Shown piece by piece: positions 46,945 through 58,303 of a stretch of DNA of 64,000 nucleotides. Below the pieces are notes generated by a model. That model was not told the origin of the DNA. It did not search any database and saw nothing but the letters and a program-made list of their open reading frames with translations. The number at the start of each line of letters is the position of its first letter. Within the stretch, counting starts at the first letter, position 1. Source of the DNA: Hygrocybe punicea (taxonomy: Eukaryota > Basidiomycota > Agaricomycetes > Agaricales > Hygrophoraceae); contig OY744461.1 of the NCBI GenBank assembly GCA_963556145.1, positions 496,001 to 560,000 on the forward strand, given 5' to 3'. A program made the translations under genes and the position numbers.

Positions 46945-48919
46945 GCTCGAATCGAGCCCTCAAGTTTCAAGCTGTCTTCGGCCTGTTCTTATGGAGCACC
47001 AGATCCTCAAGAAAAATGATCGATGCACTCTTTCGCTGCAGCTTGATGATATCGTATAACAGCATCATCAAACTTTTATCCCATCTCAGCCAGCGGTGTA
47101 TCTCTTTTGCGAAGCAGGCTGCCGCACTCCCGCACATGTTTTGCTATGACAACATCAATATCAGCACATCAAATTTTGTCGAACAGTGTGGTTCGTCAAT
47201 GCCTGCTATATTCACTTCGGAATGCAAGGCCTGACGACCTCAGGCTGGCGCCAATCACCAGTCGATACAAAGACTTCAAGGGACTGTTGCATGCTGACCT
47301 TCATCTTAGCTTTGAGCAGATCAAGACACTCGGTCACCAATTTTCAGTCGTCTTCACGCAAATCCTGTGTCGATACTGCAAATCATTTGAAAAGTATGCA
47401 TGTGATCCTGCCTTACAACCCATTCCCCGACGTCCGCTTCCTGCAGGAGAGAAGACCAAGCAGTACCCTCTTCGGACAACAACCATTGATGAGTCGTCGA
47501 TCCAGGGAAATCTTGCAGTGCATGAAGATGCTTACCTTGTGCAACTTGGGCTAGATACCGAGATGTTAGGCACAAACGCCATACCAACCATCAACGATCA
47601 GTTGACCAATGCTCGCATCCGTGGCAGACAGGCTTTGCAAGTCAACGATCTAAATCCCTGGGCTTGTCGTGACATCTTTCAGCTTGGATTCGGTCTGTTT
47701 CATCTCTGTATGAACTTGATCTGGGCTCTTCTGCACGTACATCGTGGCTCACTTCACCAAACTGGCAGTCTGGCTTACTTCTTTGCTTTGATGGAGAAAG
47801 CACGACTTGGCACTGAGCATCCTGACTACCATACATTACTAGCTGCTTTGACTCAGATTCTGCATGGTCTCATTCTAAATGGGTGGCAAGAGGAACTCGG
47901 CAACCTCAACGACTTTGCCCAAATGAATCCTACAGCTCAAGATCTCCTGTGTCGTGCTCGGAACATCTTGCTGAAATGTGCAACACCTATAGAAACGTGG
48001 CGAAAAGGTGCCAAGGCCAAGGACCCACTCATACCGCCGTATCCAAATGCACCGAATCCTGTAGAAGACCTCGCACATCAGAATATTCTTTTACTCACAC
48101 GCGACCTTCTCTATGTCATGGAACTCATGCAGGCCATCTCTCAGGGCGACTTTGGACGAATCAAGGATCTTCTTCCCACACTGGTGAAAATTTTTCGTGG
48201 CACAGGCTCAAACAACTACTGTACCGAAATCCTGCACTTCTTAGCCAATCTCAAGTATATCTGGACACCAAAATTCGCATGAGATCACTTAAAATCATTG
48301 GTTTTCATTACTGATTATCACTAGTGACATTATGCGAGACAATATGCTCGTCAACGTTTCAGGACTGCCTGGACACTTCATGGCAGTCGATCTCAACATT
48401 GAGCACTTGATTGGTTACCTGAAGGTACGTGGACAATTATCTTACATGTCAGAGCTAGCCAAAAAGTGTTTTACAGTCCTTTTTCATTGCAAAAGGTGTC
48501 CGCGCCAACTGGGATCGCTTGGGAGACATCTCTGGCACTGTGGTTCAATTGCAGCATGTCAAAAAACAAATGATATCAGCCCTTGGCGCCTCATACGAAG
48601 GAAAAACACATACCACACCCGATACCTCATCGCTAGTTTGGAGAGTCGCCAACAAGGTCCGAGAACTCGGCCTCGATAAATACCAACCAGGGCGACGCGA
48701 AAATGACAGACAGAAGGCCATTGTCAACCTTATTGATATTGGGGAGAAGAAGCTCATCTCATCCAGCCTCGCAACGTTCAACAAAAAACTCACATGCATG
48801 ATCGAAGGAAACTTAGATGGTGCTGCAACTCTAACAGAAGATGATGAATTACCCGCCGTAGCTATGAGCATCGATGTTGACGACATGTAATTACATATGA
48901 AAATGAAAACAAAAATGAA

Positions 48920-50982
48920 TCACCCTCGGGCCTCCAAATCAAACAAATGAATTTCCTTTATCACTTGCTCACCCCATTCATGTGCCCAGTCCTCATCGGC
49001 CTCCAAAAGCTTTGTGAGCGCGTCGAGAGTCGAGAGATTTGTCTTTGTCGTTTTAGAGATTAACTCAATCTCGGCATCACTCAGAATCCTCGAACAGCTC
49101 GGTGTGGATCAGCCCGGTGCATATGTGAGCGACACGCATATAAAACTGCTTTCAGGGGCTCGCGTTGCTTCACAGGTCAATACTTCTGTCTTGTGGTGGA
49201 TGTGTGGATGACTTGCTCAACGAATGTGAAGTTTAGTGCCATCAGGAATGTTCCTGGGAAGAATCAAGCGAGATTGAAGCTGGTGTCGGGGTGGTTGTGG
49301 CAACAAAACCAATTCGTAGACGACGTCACTGTGGATGAGCACATGAGATTGCCAGGAGTGAAGCTGGTCATCACGTACCAGTGGGTGTCTTGTCACCAAG
49401 ATAATTTGCAAAGAATGCACGCACGCAGCCCCCCAACTGGATACATCGGTACATCGCCGCTCCGGTACGTTCTGGTTTTTTTGACATCTTGGTGATCGCT
49501 TGTATGGGTTGATCCGGATCGCTCAGGTCCACTGGCAACTCTGAAAGATTGGTTGTCAAGGCCCACGGTTCGTACATAATGAGGAAAAGGGCTTCGATCG
49601 ATGAGGCATGCCCGCCACGTCCACCTCTTTGCAGAAGATTCGGGATATCTCTGCAAACTCCGTATTGAATGACACACACGATGTCTGGTACGTCAAGACC
49701 CTGACAAACAAGAAATATGAACCAAAAACTTAAGAGAAAGGACACTTACTGTTGAAGCACCGGAGGTCGCGCACAGTATTCTAGTTGTTCCATCAGGTGA
49801 GGAGAAGTCCCGGAACGTTTCTTCTAGGTATTGTTCAGACATAAGACTGTGATAATGTTTAATGATACACTTGTGACGCAGAGACTCGGGACAGTGGTTG
49901 TTCAGAAATTTTGCTGCGTTTGCAGCCTCGTGGCGATCGTCGTAGAATATCAGAGTCTTCGGAATTGCTTGAATATCGAAAGGTTGATTCCCAGTATCGG
50001 GAATCAGGAACTGAAGGTTCTGAAAGTTTTTGAGCGATCCTGAGATTGGATGTGTCGCATACGTGATATTCGGACGGTTTGATGTAAGGCTTATCGTGAC
50101 ATAAGTTGATGGGAACAGAAGTTTATCGACCACGCAATCAATGATGTGCCTTGGAAAAGTCCCTGAAAGCACCTGAAATGGGGTGTCCTTGGTCAGCACC
50201 AAGCGAAGTTCGCCAAGTAAACCCCAAGCTTTGCGGAAGGCAGGGAGACCGTAGAGGGAAATTCCAGCCATGTAGATCGTGTGTGCCTCATCCACATGAA
50301 CACTCCTGATCAGTTTGACAAATTGGCGATTCCGAAGTGCTTGTGCAAGCCGAGGCAGGTGGCCGCCAAAACTTTGCAGTTGTTCCGGTTGTATGATAAG
50401 GACTCTGTATTCTCCTGCTTGTAAAGCCTGAAAACAAGTCTGGAAATGAGATGACATGTTATTAATAAATAAACTCGCCGTCCAAAACTCAGGTGCATTT
50501 GTTGTGTCTTCATTGATAGCGGCAGCGGTCAGTCCATATGCTTGGAATTCAGACACCTGACGAAACTACACATAAGTAAGGTCGAAACTCAACAGAATGC
50601 CCACCTGAAGCATCTGTAGCCTTTTTAGTGGAGAAACGACCAGAGACACTGAGCTGGGGTCCAGAAGAGCGGGCAGAACCATGCAAAGTGTCTTTCCAGA
50701 GCCAGTCCCAGCATTAATCAAGCAATCCTGACCAGCCAAAAGCACCAGAATCGCTTGCAGTTGGAAAACTCGAGGTACTTTCATGCCCTTTGAAGCCACA
50801 TAGTGCAAGAGCCAGCATTTATAGACTGTTTGTGTTTCTGAAGGACTCAGTTGCGTGAGAAAGTCTTGTCCGGGTAATTGATCCGATGGCATTTCTTGAT
50901 ATTTTGCAGTTAAGTCGTCACCAGAGAGGTTCCTGATGGTTTCCAAGTTCATTTCGAGCAGTGGGTTGTCTGTGGCAGCCAT
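48920..50982 (-). pseudogene. RecQ-like DEAD/DEAH helicase
   Basis: Minus-strand gene starting MAATDNPLLEMNLE (50982). Exon 1 (50982-50605) has the Q-motif region and Walker A INAGTGSGKT. Introns: 50557-50604; a GC-AG intron at 50428-50478 (donor GCGAGT); 49701-49749; and 49329-49378. Exon 2 carries VHVDEAHTI (DEAH box) and LSGTFP, a degenerate form of motif III, usually SAT. Exon 3 has GASTVGLDVPDIV and LLQRGGRGG (motifs V and VI). Exon 4 has a CCHNHPDT zinc-binding patch. The frame closes with TGA at 49264-49266, but sequence further down (49095 to 48920: ILSDAEIELISKT ... WAHEWGEQV) still looks like the C-terminus. The 3' part is probably broken by a stop. Such helicases unwind DNA in the 3' to 5' direction. 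Confidence 0.75.
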
Positions 50983-51024
50983 TGCACAAATGGTTGATCG
51001 CGTACGATAAGATAACGATAAGAG

Positions 51025-51149
51025 AAACGTGATAGATTTCCTTATTTAGTCTACCCTAATATGGAAACTCCCGGGGACAAGGGAATTCAAACTCAGAACA
51101 ACCGGTCTCTCTAGCGAGATGTCCCAATTAGGACTCGCCGAGAGACGGT
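51025..51149. repeat. Right terminal inverted repeat of the DUF6589/RecQ element
   Basis: The mirror of 44860-44978: the complement of AAGGAAATCTATCACGT ends at 51043, the complement of the core CTCGCTAGAGAG is 51107-51118, and a hairpin uses 51101-51110 with 51141-51149. It lies directly upstream of the RecQ-like start codon. Confidence 0.65.
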
Positions 51150-51346
51150 CACCGGTCTATGAAAAAGGCAGGTCTTGTTGTTGAACGTCACGGGTTCGAG
51201 GCTATCAAACTTCAGCGCTTCAGCACCGGTTCTTACCAAACACCGATTCGGATTTCACCGGGTGTAACGTTTTTGGGTGTAAAGATTTTCACTGCCAGTG
51301 GGCGCTATAAAAATGAGGCCTGTTTCGCTCAGGTGCAGATCCTACC

Positions 51347-53915
51347 GTGACTGGCACCCACCAATTTATGGACGCATCTTATCACAAGGTCATGAACCCA
51401 GTTCACTCCAGTGTTGTGCAGACCGTCTCTCCCAACCACGTCCTACCTCGGTATTGGTTGTGCATCCTTTCCCATGGTCTAGTGGTACTCGTTCGTACGG
51501 TGATGCTGATTATCAGTGTTACTGGGGTCGACCGAAGTATAATCTCATTCGATATTGCGCATCTCAGCTTGTTCAATTCTCTCATGAACTTCACCACATC
51601 CATGTAAGCCCTCTGTATTCAAACCTCCACTCAATATTTATTCTTCACTTGGCATCAGCTTTGGTGCTGCCATGATCTGGTTAACGGTATATTTTTGTTC
51701 TATGTTGTGAATTCTCGTCTTCATTCAAGTGTGATGTAGATTTGGGCATTGCAACCTCTTGCAATGCACAATGCGTTCGCTCGTCCACAAACTCTAACTG
51801 CTCTGCATGACCAAACTTCAGCTTGGTATTTGTTTCACGTTTGGGGTTCCGCCAGTGACAACTCTCAGAGAGATGTCTTTATAGGCTCGGACCGGGTGCT
51901 AGCCTAATGACAGGTGCGTCCCACTTGTAAGCTCCAGGCCTCCCCTAAGAGGCCTCATCTTCCTTCGCAGTCTGGAGAAATGGTACCCGACAACCTGCAT
52001 CTCTCTTCGTTATCCTGGTGTACTTCATTGCCAGTTGGGGACTAAGCAGCACCTTTGTCCCCTCGTTCACGTTCGAAAGCTACCAGAAGCCCGTTGAATC
52101 TAATGTGACTCTCAATTCCATCACTACCGCCATGACGAAAGCCGTCAACTCGCAATATGTCAGTCATCTCTAGTCTTCGCAGCGTAGTTGTCCATATAAT
52201 AAATGTACACAGCTGGTACAAACGGTACATTTTCTTGTCTCCACTTCTTTCTTGAAATTTGATTTACACTAATTTTATTTCCAAAGCAAGAGTGAGTCCC
52301 ACATCCACTTGCTTGTTGGTTTCCACTAACGTCGTGTGTGACCAGGGACACTGCGTACCTCCTTTCGTCCTATGCATCTTTCCAATCTCTGAATCTTTCT
52401 CTCCCTGGGCTTGGATACGGGTAAGCAGTGTCCTCCAACCATCACATTTGGTGTACCCATTTGTGTTTCAGAGCGATCTATGATACGTTGGCTAACCTCA
52501 CTCGGCCTGAATCCCAAATAACTGTCCCTGCAATTGCACTGTCCGTCACATGTGGCGATGTCCCTCAAAGTAATTGGACCACTAATATCACACTCATCTC
52601 TGATGGTGTCCGCTTGACCGTGAACACAACTGTGAATCAACGGGCTTTGGGTCAGTGCGTCGCATTGGGAAGGAAGCGCACATAGTCCGATTGTTAATTC
52701 AATTGCGCTGCAGGGGTGTCGGGCGATTTATCCGCCATGGGAATATCGAATCTCACAAGCAATCAGCTTGGTGCGAGTCTCCTCCAGGTTGCACACCAAG
52801 GACTTTTAGCTGACCATAGCTCATCGGTCAGCGCTGTACAAAGGATTTGAGGATTCAGACGTCTCCTCCGCACCCGCCTCTCGTAATATCTACCTCCTAG
52901 GCTTCTCTACAGATCCCTCTTACTTTGTCGCCGATTCCAACAACTCCACTGGTGACTTTTTGTCGCTGTCTTTCGGTGCAACTACAGCCTATGTTAAAGT
53001 CATTGGATGCTCCTTATCAACCTCAAACATGACCGTCATCGTCGATGGGCAAAACCACCCTGTTAACAATACCGACACACTCCCTCCTCCGGATCCTCAC
53101 TTATGGTTCAATGCAACGCCATTGCCATCCAGGGGCTTGCCTTACGAGGATTTGTTCAGTGCTCTGTATTTGGGCCCTGCAGCCATCAAGGTTGACAGGG
53201 GTGCCGACCAGGGAGAGCTCCAGCTCTCGTTGTTCGAGGAGGCTCTTGTCCGTTCCGTCAACTCCATACGAACGTTGCAGCGCTTCGAGGATTCGGTGAG
53301 ACTTGGCACGAGTTTCTCGTATGGTGCGCTCGGAGCGATCTTTAAATACTCGGATATTGCCCAGTACGTGGTCCTTTTTTCTCCCATTCGACCCTCACAG
53401 GAGAAACCCATATAACTGACAAGATGTTTTTTTCCGGATTGCGCACAGGCCACTGAGAGCAGCAGGATGGGACCCGAAACCAACAACCGCGGTAGCCACC
53501 ATCCCCGTCTTGTACGCACGACTCCGCCTGTCATGGCACTTTGTCATAATTGGGCTTGCAGCCAGCGTGATCTTCTTCGCTGCAGCCCTAATGATCATCG
53601 GATGCCGTCCGGTCAACGTGGACGAAGTGATTAGAAGTACGCCTTGTTTGCCCTCGTCTTCCTTCCCCTCAAGCCATTTTATTAATATATTCCTTGCTGA
53701 ATTATACACGCTTTCTTTCTGCAGATCTCGGCCTACTGCAGATCATCTCGATGCTTCGCCATTCCTCCCTCCCTGCAGCTCTGAACGACAGTGTAGGCCA
53801 ATCTGTGGTGGACGATGGCGTGCTGCGACAATTTGGCGCTGCAGTAAAGGTCCATGTATCTGTGCACGGCCAGCTGGATGTCGCTCAGGAAACTGAAACG
53901 ATGGTGGAGAAGTAA
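51347..53915 (+). CDS. Multi-exon membrane protein of unknown function (possibly decayed)
   Basis: A + strand gene with several short exons. The first (51347 to about 51602) has a hydrophobic segment (LCILSHGLVVLVRTVMLII) and ends at GTAAGC. Next come a short exon and one reading IWALQPLAMHNAFARPQTLT. Around 51980-52150 lies ASLFVILVYFIASWGL, a membrane segment, then FVPSFTFESYQKP. The exons at 52345-52655 and 52960-53415 are rich in Asn-x-Thr/Ser sites, as expected for an extracellular domain. A last membrane helix (FVIIGLAASVIFFAAALMII) sits near 53530-53600. The final exon starts near 53725 and ends QETETMVEK at 53913-53915. Stops after DRVLA (near 51906) and unclear joins suggest either missed introns or decay. 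It resembles a repeated agaricomycete membrane-protein family I recall only in outline. Confidence 0.5.
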
Positions 53916-55868
53916 TTCAATATCGACGATGAAGCTTGAAGGGAAGCTAAGGCCCAAAAGACGATTGAATTTACTGAATCAAGACACGGTGTTGTTCCGT
54001 ACTGTCAATATGTAATTCATCATGAAATCTATGAAAGATCAGCTTCCAAATTTGTGATGCTGAGCTGCGCAGTGGGATTACGAAGCGCTGGACGTTGAGT
54101 TCACCGGAAAGTCGACTCATCGGCAGTTTAGGGTATTCATCACATAAATACAAACGGAATGGCCGATGAATCGACAATTTCCGCCACCCGATGTTCTCGC
54201 TGCCGGTCTCACAACTGGTCCAAAACTAAACATCGGTACTCGCCCGCGTAAGTCACTACGCGTTGGCCGTCGCAGGCATCCATCCCATGAAAAAATCTTA
54301 CAACTTGCGGTAATAAAATTGTCCGGCTTCTGGATAGCCCCTACATCACAGCAGAACAAGACCAATAAGCGGATTGGATAGGGCAACAGTTGAAAGACAT
54401 ACACCCACATACTTGAGTTTTCCGATGAGATAAACCCCCCACCCCGCCATTTGATGGCCGAATTCGGAGAAATTGTGAGCTATAACACGCGGGATATAAC
54501 TGGGTGGGAATATAACCTGGGGGTCCCGCTTGTTCTCCGCTATTGCCACACCCCACCTTTACACATTGGAAGAAAGGCAAAGAACATAGTGAACGTGGGG
54601 TACCTGGCTCGTTGAAGGGGGAGGTCATGCGATGCGAGGTAGCGTGTGCACGTCATTTTGGGATGGACTGAGAGCTAATAACAACGGATCAGCAACCGTT
54701 GGAGGACACCGCATTCATTGGGACGAACTTCTTGACGGCTAATCCCTCGTATGGTTTGCCTTAAAAACCTTCATGCGGAAATGCTTCAATCGCACGCATC
54801 AGCGCCCCACTGGCAAAATGGGACCAGAAAGAGGTCTGACGAAGGTGAAAAAAAAAATGCGTCGTAATGCAAATCCACATGCCTTGCCCACCTCTTTGCG
54901 CAGTCCGCAAAGGGATTATGTACGTTCTCGTGCTCATAATACCCGTGCAGCGAGTTACCGAAGGCTTTTTCAAGGAGCAGGCTGAAGAACACCCCTGGAT
55001 TCGCAAGAGGCATTCTTGAGAGACGTGGAATAATGGCTTCGTCGAGCAGCTATGGAATGTTCAGTTCCTATGGAACACAAGGAAACCACGCGACGACTGA
55101 CTCGAAAGGACCCAGTACCCAAATCCATTTGGAGTTTCGCTCCACGTTAGTGGGCACTTGAATTATAGTTGTAGCCCATCAGGAAAACGTGGAGACCCTT
55201 GGGACTGACATCATGTGATATTGCCTGATACATACATGATCAGCAAAACAGTCGTTTTGGTATAGAGTGATAGATACCTGTCAAAACTATAGTAATCCAT
55301 AGATGCTGATAGACAACCCTGATTTGTATAGTGTTGTATAGATCTGGATAGAATGCCTGTCACTCTATGTAGCAGAGGATAGACAACCTCTCCTTCTACA
55401 CAGGTACTTTGGGGGTTTTGCAGTCCTAGTCCTACACAGTCACTAGGTATTTCGTACTATATAGCCGCAACTAAGTAAATCTTGTTGGTGAAATTCTTCT
55501 CAAGTCCAGCATTTGTCCATGTTTGGTACAGTTCATTTTCCTACTCACTTTCAAGGGCTGACTCCCCACTTGACAGCCACCTTCGACGACACCCACCAGC
55601 ATTGACAGCAGCAAAGCTTCTCTGCCTGTGCCTGCCCCAGTGGCTCATCGAGCGGACACAGTGAAATCCACACGGCGTCTACCTCCAAGAGTGTGGGCAC
55701 CAAGCCCACAATCTCTCTCCCCCTGACTCGGCCACCATCTCCACAGCGACGCGTCCCATATCTGCTTTCCATCACACCCCCCATCACAGCTCCCCAGAAC
55801 CGCTCGCCATCGCCGTCATGGACGATCATCCCATCGTCCCAGTATTTTACCCTATACCACTGATTCCC
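53916..55868. other. Region without a recognised gene
   Basis: No convincing coding segment. A short open frame starts at 54166 (MNRQFPPPDVLAAGL) and could be a first exon, but nothing joins it. Phrases such as GTATAGTGTTGTATAG at 55320-55340 resemble those near 40450-40550. Confidence 0.35.
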
Positions 55869-55869
55869 A

Positions 55870-56300
55870 GTGGGACAATGTGGAGTCCACATGGACAATG
55901 TGGACTCCACATGGACTCCACATGGAATTCACATAAAAAAGTCAAAATGCACTGGGTTTTTTTTTCACTTTTTTGACTTTTTCTCCTTCAATATCAATGC
56001 TATTGCAAATATAAAACTATTTTTAGCATTCTAAACTCATAGGGCTTAGTTCAAGACTAATAGAAAAATTTATTTCTAGTGGGATTCCACATGGATTCCA
56101 CATAGACTCCACATGGACTCCACATGGACTCCACATAGAAAGTCAAAATGCACCAGGTTTTTTTGACTTTTTTGACTTTTCCCACTTCAATATCAATGCC
56201 AATGCAAATATAGGACAATATCTAGCATTCTAAACTCATAGGGCTTCCTTCAATACTAAGAGACAATTTTATTTCCAGTGGGATTCCACATGAAATCCCA
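55870..56300. repeat. Duplicated segment with TCCACATGGAC repeats
   Basis: Two copies of a unit of about 215 bp. Each contains TCCACATGGAC tandem motifs, AAAAAGTCAAAATGCAC or a close variant, TTCAATATCAATGC, AGCATTCTAAACTCATAGGG and CAGTGGGATTCCACATG. Non-coding. Similar phrases (CCCAGTGGGA) start the first copy, so it may be an element end. Confidence 0.6.
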
Positions 56301-57048
56301 CCAAATTCCCACCAAAAGTTGACATTTATCCATTGTTTTGCTTATATCTTATTTAATACAAGTGTTGTTAAGAACACCAAGTTTTCCTTAGAGTCTACTA
56401 TGGAACTGTCTCAGATCTTACTCAGAGCAAGATCCCACTATGTGGTTCAACACAAATTCATAATATTCTTACATTTGTGTATGTCTTGACTTAGTTGAAT
56501 ACTTCTGTAGGTTACTATTGGGCTGGGCTATCATTTTCTCATTAATCCAGCATTTTATAGTGCAACAATGATTGCAAGTATTGATCGGAATCCTTTATGT
56601 TTGTTAGTAGTCTTGGGAATGCTTATATGTTCAGTTACACAAACATGTTCAGCAAATATGACTTTCAGTTAATCAATATGTTTTTAGTTCACATCAATCT
56701 CATAGTAACTTTCATCTTCTCTTCATCACCTTCACCTTGACCTCAATCTTCACCTTCATCTCCATCTTCAGCTACATCCTCTACTCAGCAAATACTCACT
56801 CATAGTTACTAACTTCTTGTTTCAGGAATCCATACTAATCCTATAATTATGCACACCTTACAGCGGATCTTGTCCATGAAACATGGGTCAGCCGAAATGG
56901 ACATTTCCCACTTGAAGTGGGCCAGCCGACCTCGGCCGACCAATAGCTTTGCCCAAGGCAGATGGCTTGGCCGAGGCATACAGCTGGCCAGCCCGAGTGG
57001 GTTGGCCAACCGGGGGATATTTCCCCCAAACCTGGTGGGGGTTTCAGC
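56301..57048. other. AT-rich spacer passing into GGCCGA-rich sequence
   Basis: No gene recognised. The last 170 bp contain GGCCGACC and GTTGGCC phrases related to the minisatellite that follows. Confidence 0.35.
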
Positions 57049-57800
57049 TTGCCATCAGACTTGGGTTGGCTGACCGTCTGCCATATCTTGGCTGCCCATC
57101 AGACGTGGGTTGGCCGACACATTGGAATATATTGGCTGCCCATCAGGCATGGGTTGGCTGACCGTCTGCCATATATTGGCTACCCATCAGACGTGGGTTG
57201 GCCGACTCATTGGAATATATTGGCTACTCATCAGGCATGGGTTGGCCGACCGTCTGCCAAATATTGGCTGCCCAGCAGACATGGGTTGGCAGACCGTCTG
57301 CAACATATTGGCTGCCCATCAGACGTGGGTTGGCCGACTCATTGGAATGTATTGGCTACCCATCAGGCATGGGTTGGCTGACCGTCTGCCAAATATTGGC
57401 TGCCCAGCAGACATGGGTTGGCAGACCGTCTGCAACATATTGGCTGCCCATCAGACGTGGGTTGGCCGACTCATTGGAATGTATTGACTACCCATCAGGC
57501 ATGGGTTGGCTGACCGTCTGCCAAATATTGGCTGCCCATCAGACGTGGGTTGGCCGACTCATTGGAATATATTGGCTGCCCATCAGGCATGGGTTGGCTG
57601 ACCGTCTGCCATATATTGGCTACCCATCAGACGTGGGTTGGCCGACTCATTGGAATATATTGGCTACTCATCAGGCATGGGTTGGCCGACCGTCTGCCAA
57701 ATATTGGCTGCCCAGCAGACATGGGTTGGCTGACCATCTGCCAAATATTGGCTGCTCATCAGATGTGGGTTGGCCGACCATCTGCCATATATTGGCCAGA
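57049..57800. repeat. 44-bp minisatellite, about 17 copies
   Basis: Tandem units of 44 bp contain CCCATCAGRCRTGGGTTGG and alternate between two types (CGACTCATTGGAATATATT and TGACCGTCTGCCATATATT), making an 88-bp higher-order repeat. Because 44 is not a multiple of 3 and the unit has no stop in any + frame, all three + frames stay open. The long open frame 57198-57830 is therefore a by-product. Confidence 0.9.
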
Positions 57801-57892
57801 CAACCATTATCTGTTGGCAGGGGGTTATGATCCAGTTGGTCAGGTCTTTATCAGTTGATTTTCATGGGCTATATCTTCTGTGATAATATTTA

Positions 57893-58141
57893 TTAATCCA
57901 TCTTGTCAACAAATGCAGTTTGTGCTTGTGCTATCATCTTTGTCCACATCACCATTTGTTTTTCTGCATAGCAGATGTGCCCCCTCAGTCCTCGACCAAC
58001 TTTGTCTTGACGTGCTTCCCATTGCACCTTCTGGTGTTGTAACCAACGAACAGTGTTACCCATTTCTGACTTGACGCTTTGCAATTCTTCAGACCACCGG
58101 TCATATCTGGCCTTGCCACGGAGCCAGTTTACACGATACAC
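57893..58141 (-). pseudogene. C-terminal fragment of a KDZ transposase
   Basis: The minus-strand frame reads VNWLRGKARYDRWSEELQSV, then EMGNTVRWLQHQKVQWEARQ and HICYAEKQMVMW. This pattern (LRAKAR..RW.EE...V..EM...) is typical of the tail of KDZ (Kyakuja-Dileera-Zisupton) transposases in mushrooms. Upstream sequence runs through a likely intron (58142-58234) straight into the Helitron 3 terminus at 58235, so Helitron 3 inserted into this gene. The catalytic domain is not in the window. Confidence 0.6.
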
Positions 58142-58303
58142 TGTACAGCAGTAAGATCTCCCATGAATTGCTGTAGAAGAACCATTTACCTTCCTGCATC
58201 CAATTGTTGTCCCCAGTCTTATTCCTATCTTTCACTAGTGGGGTGTGGGCCATTGCTTTGCATGGCATGTTACTCGTCCCTTCTTTTAGCAAGAGAACAC
58301 ATA

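Larger units (their letters stand above)
45463..48890 (+). pseudogene. DUF6589 protein, interrupted
   Basis: A large agaricomycete protein family of unknown function. The reliable start of similarity is about 45463; the true 5' exon is probably in 44977-45340 but its frame is unclear. Segments are 45463-45951 (TGA 45949, probably CGA to TGA), 45952-46209, an intron 46210-46255 (GTGAGT...TTTCAG), then HMLIAQLAYQ, where a hAT-like element inserted (46293-46936). The frame resumes with FQAVFGLFLWST and MIDALFRCSLMISYN. A frameshift occurs near 47200-47230, and the frame continues to 48280. The next intron has donor ATGAGA instead of GTGAGA, then DIMRDNMLVNVSGLPGHF. An intron 48424-48493 precedes the last exon, ending MSIDVDDM. 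In the middle, NLAVHEDAYLVQLGLDTEML and LFHLCMNLIWALLHVHRGS are typical of the family. At least four lesions: inactive. Confidence 0.75.
44860..51149. mobile_element. Candidate novel DNA transposon carrying DUF6589 and RecQ-like genes
   Basis: Both ends carry the same layout in inverted orientation. An outer hairpin (ACCAGGCTCT/AGAGCCTGGT on the left, ACCGGTCTCT/AGAGACGGT on the right) contains CTCGCTAGAGAG (44887-44898; complement at 51107-51118). Exactly 75 bp further in lies AAGGAAAT(T/C)TATCACGT (44962; complement ending at 51043), preceded by a conserved ATTAGG..AGACT. These amount to imperfect terminal inverted repeats of about 120 bp enclosing 6.3 kb. The two genes start just inside the repeats and converge, with stops about 30 bp apart. 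No target duplication could be assigned. The association of two genes with matched ends is the main evidence for a unit. Confidence 0.6.

Noticed and set aside
51180..51200. GGGTTCGAGGCT as a tRNA or SINE B box
   Set aside because: No matching A box at the right distance and no cloverleaf could be formed.
57198..57830. Open frame of 210 codons as a gene
   Set aside because: It is a by-product of a 44-bp tandem repeat that lacks stops in all three forward frames.
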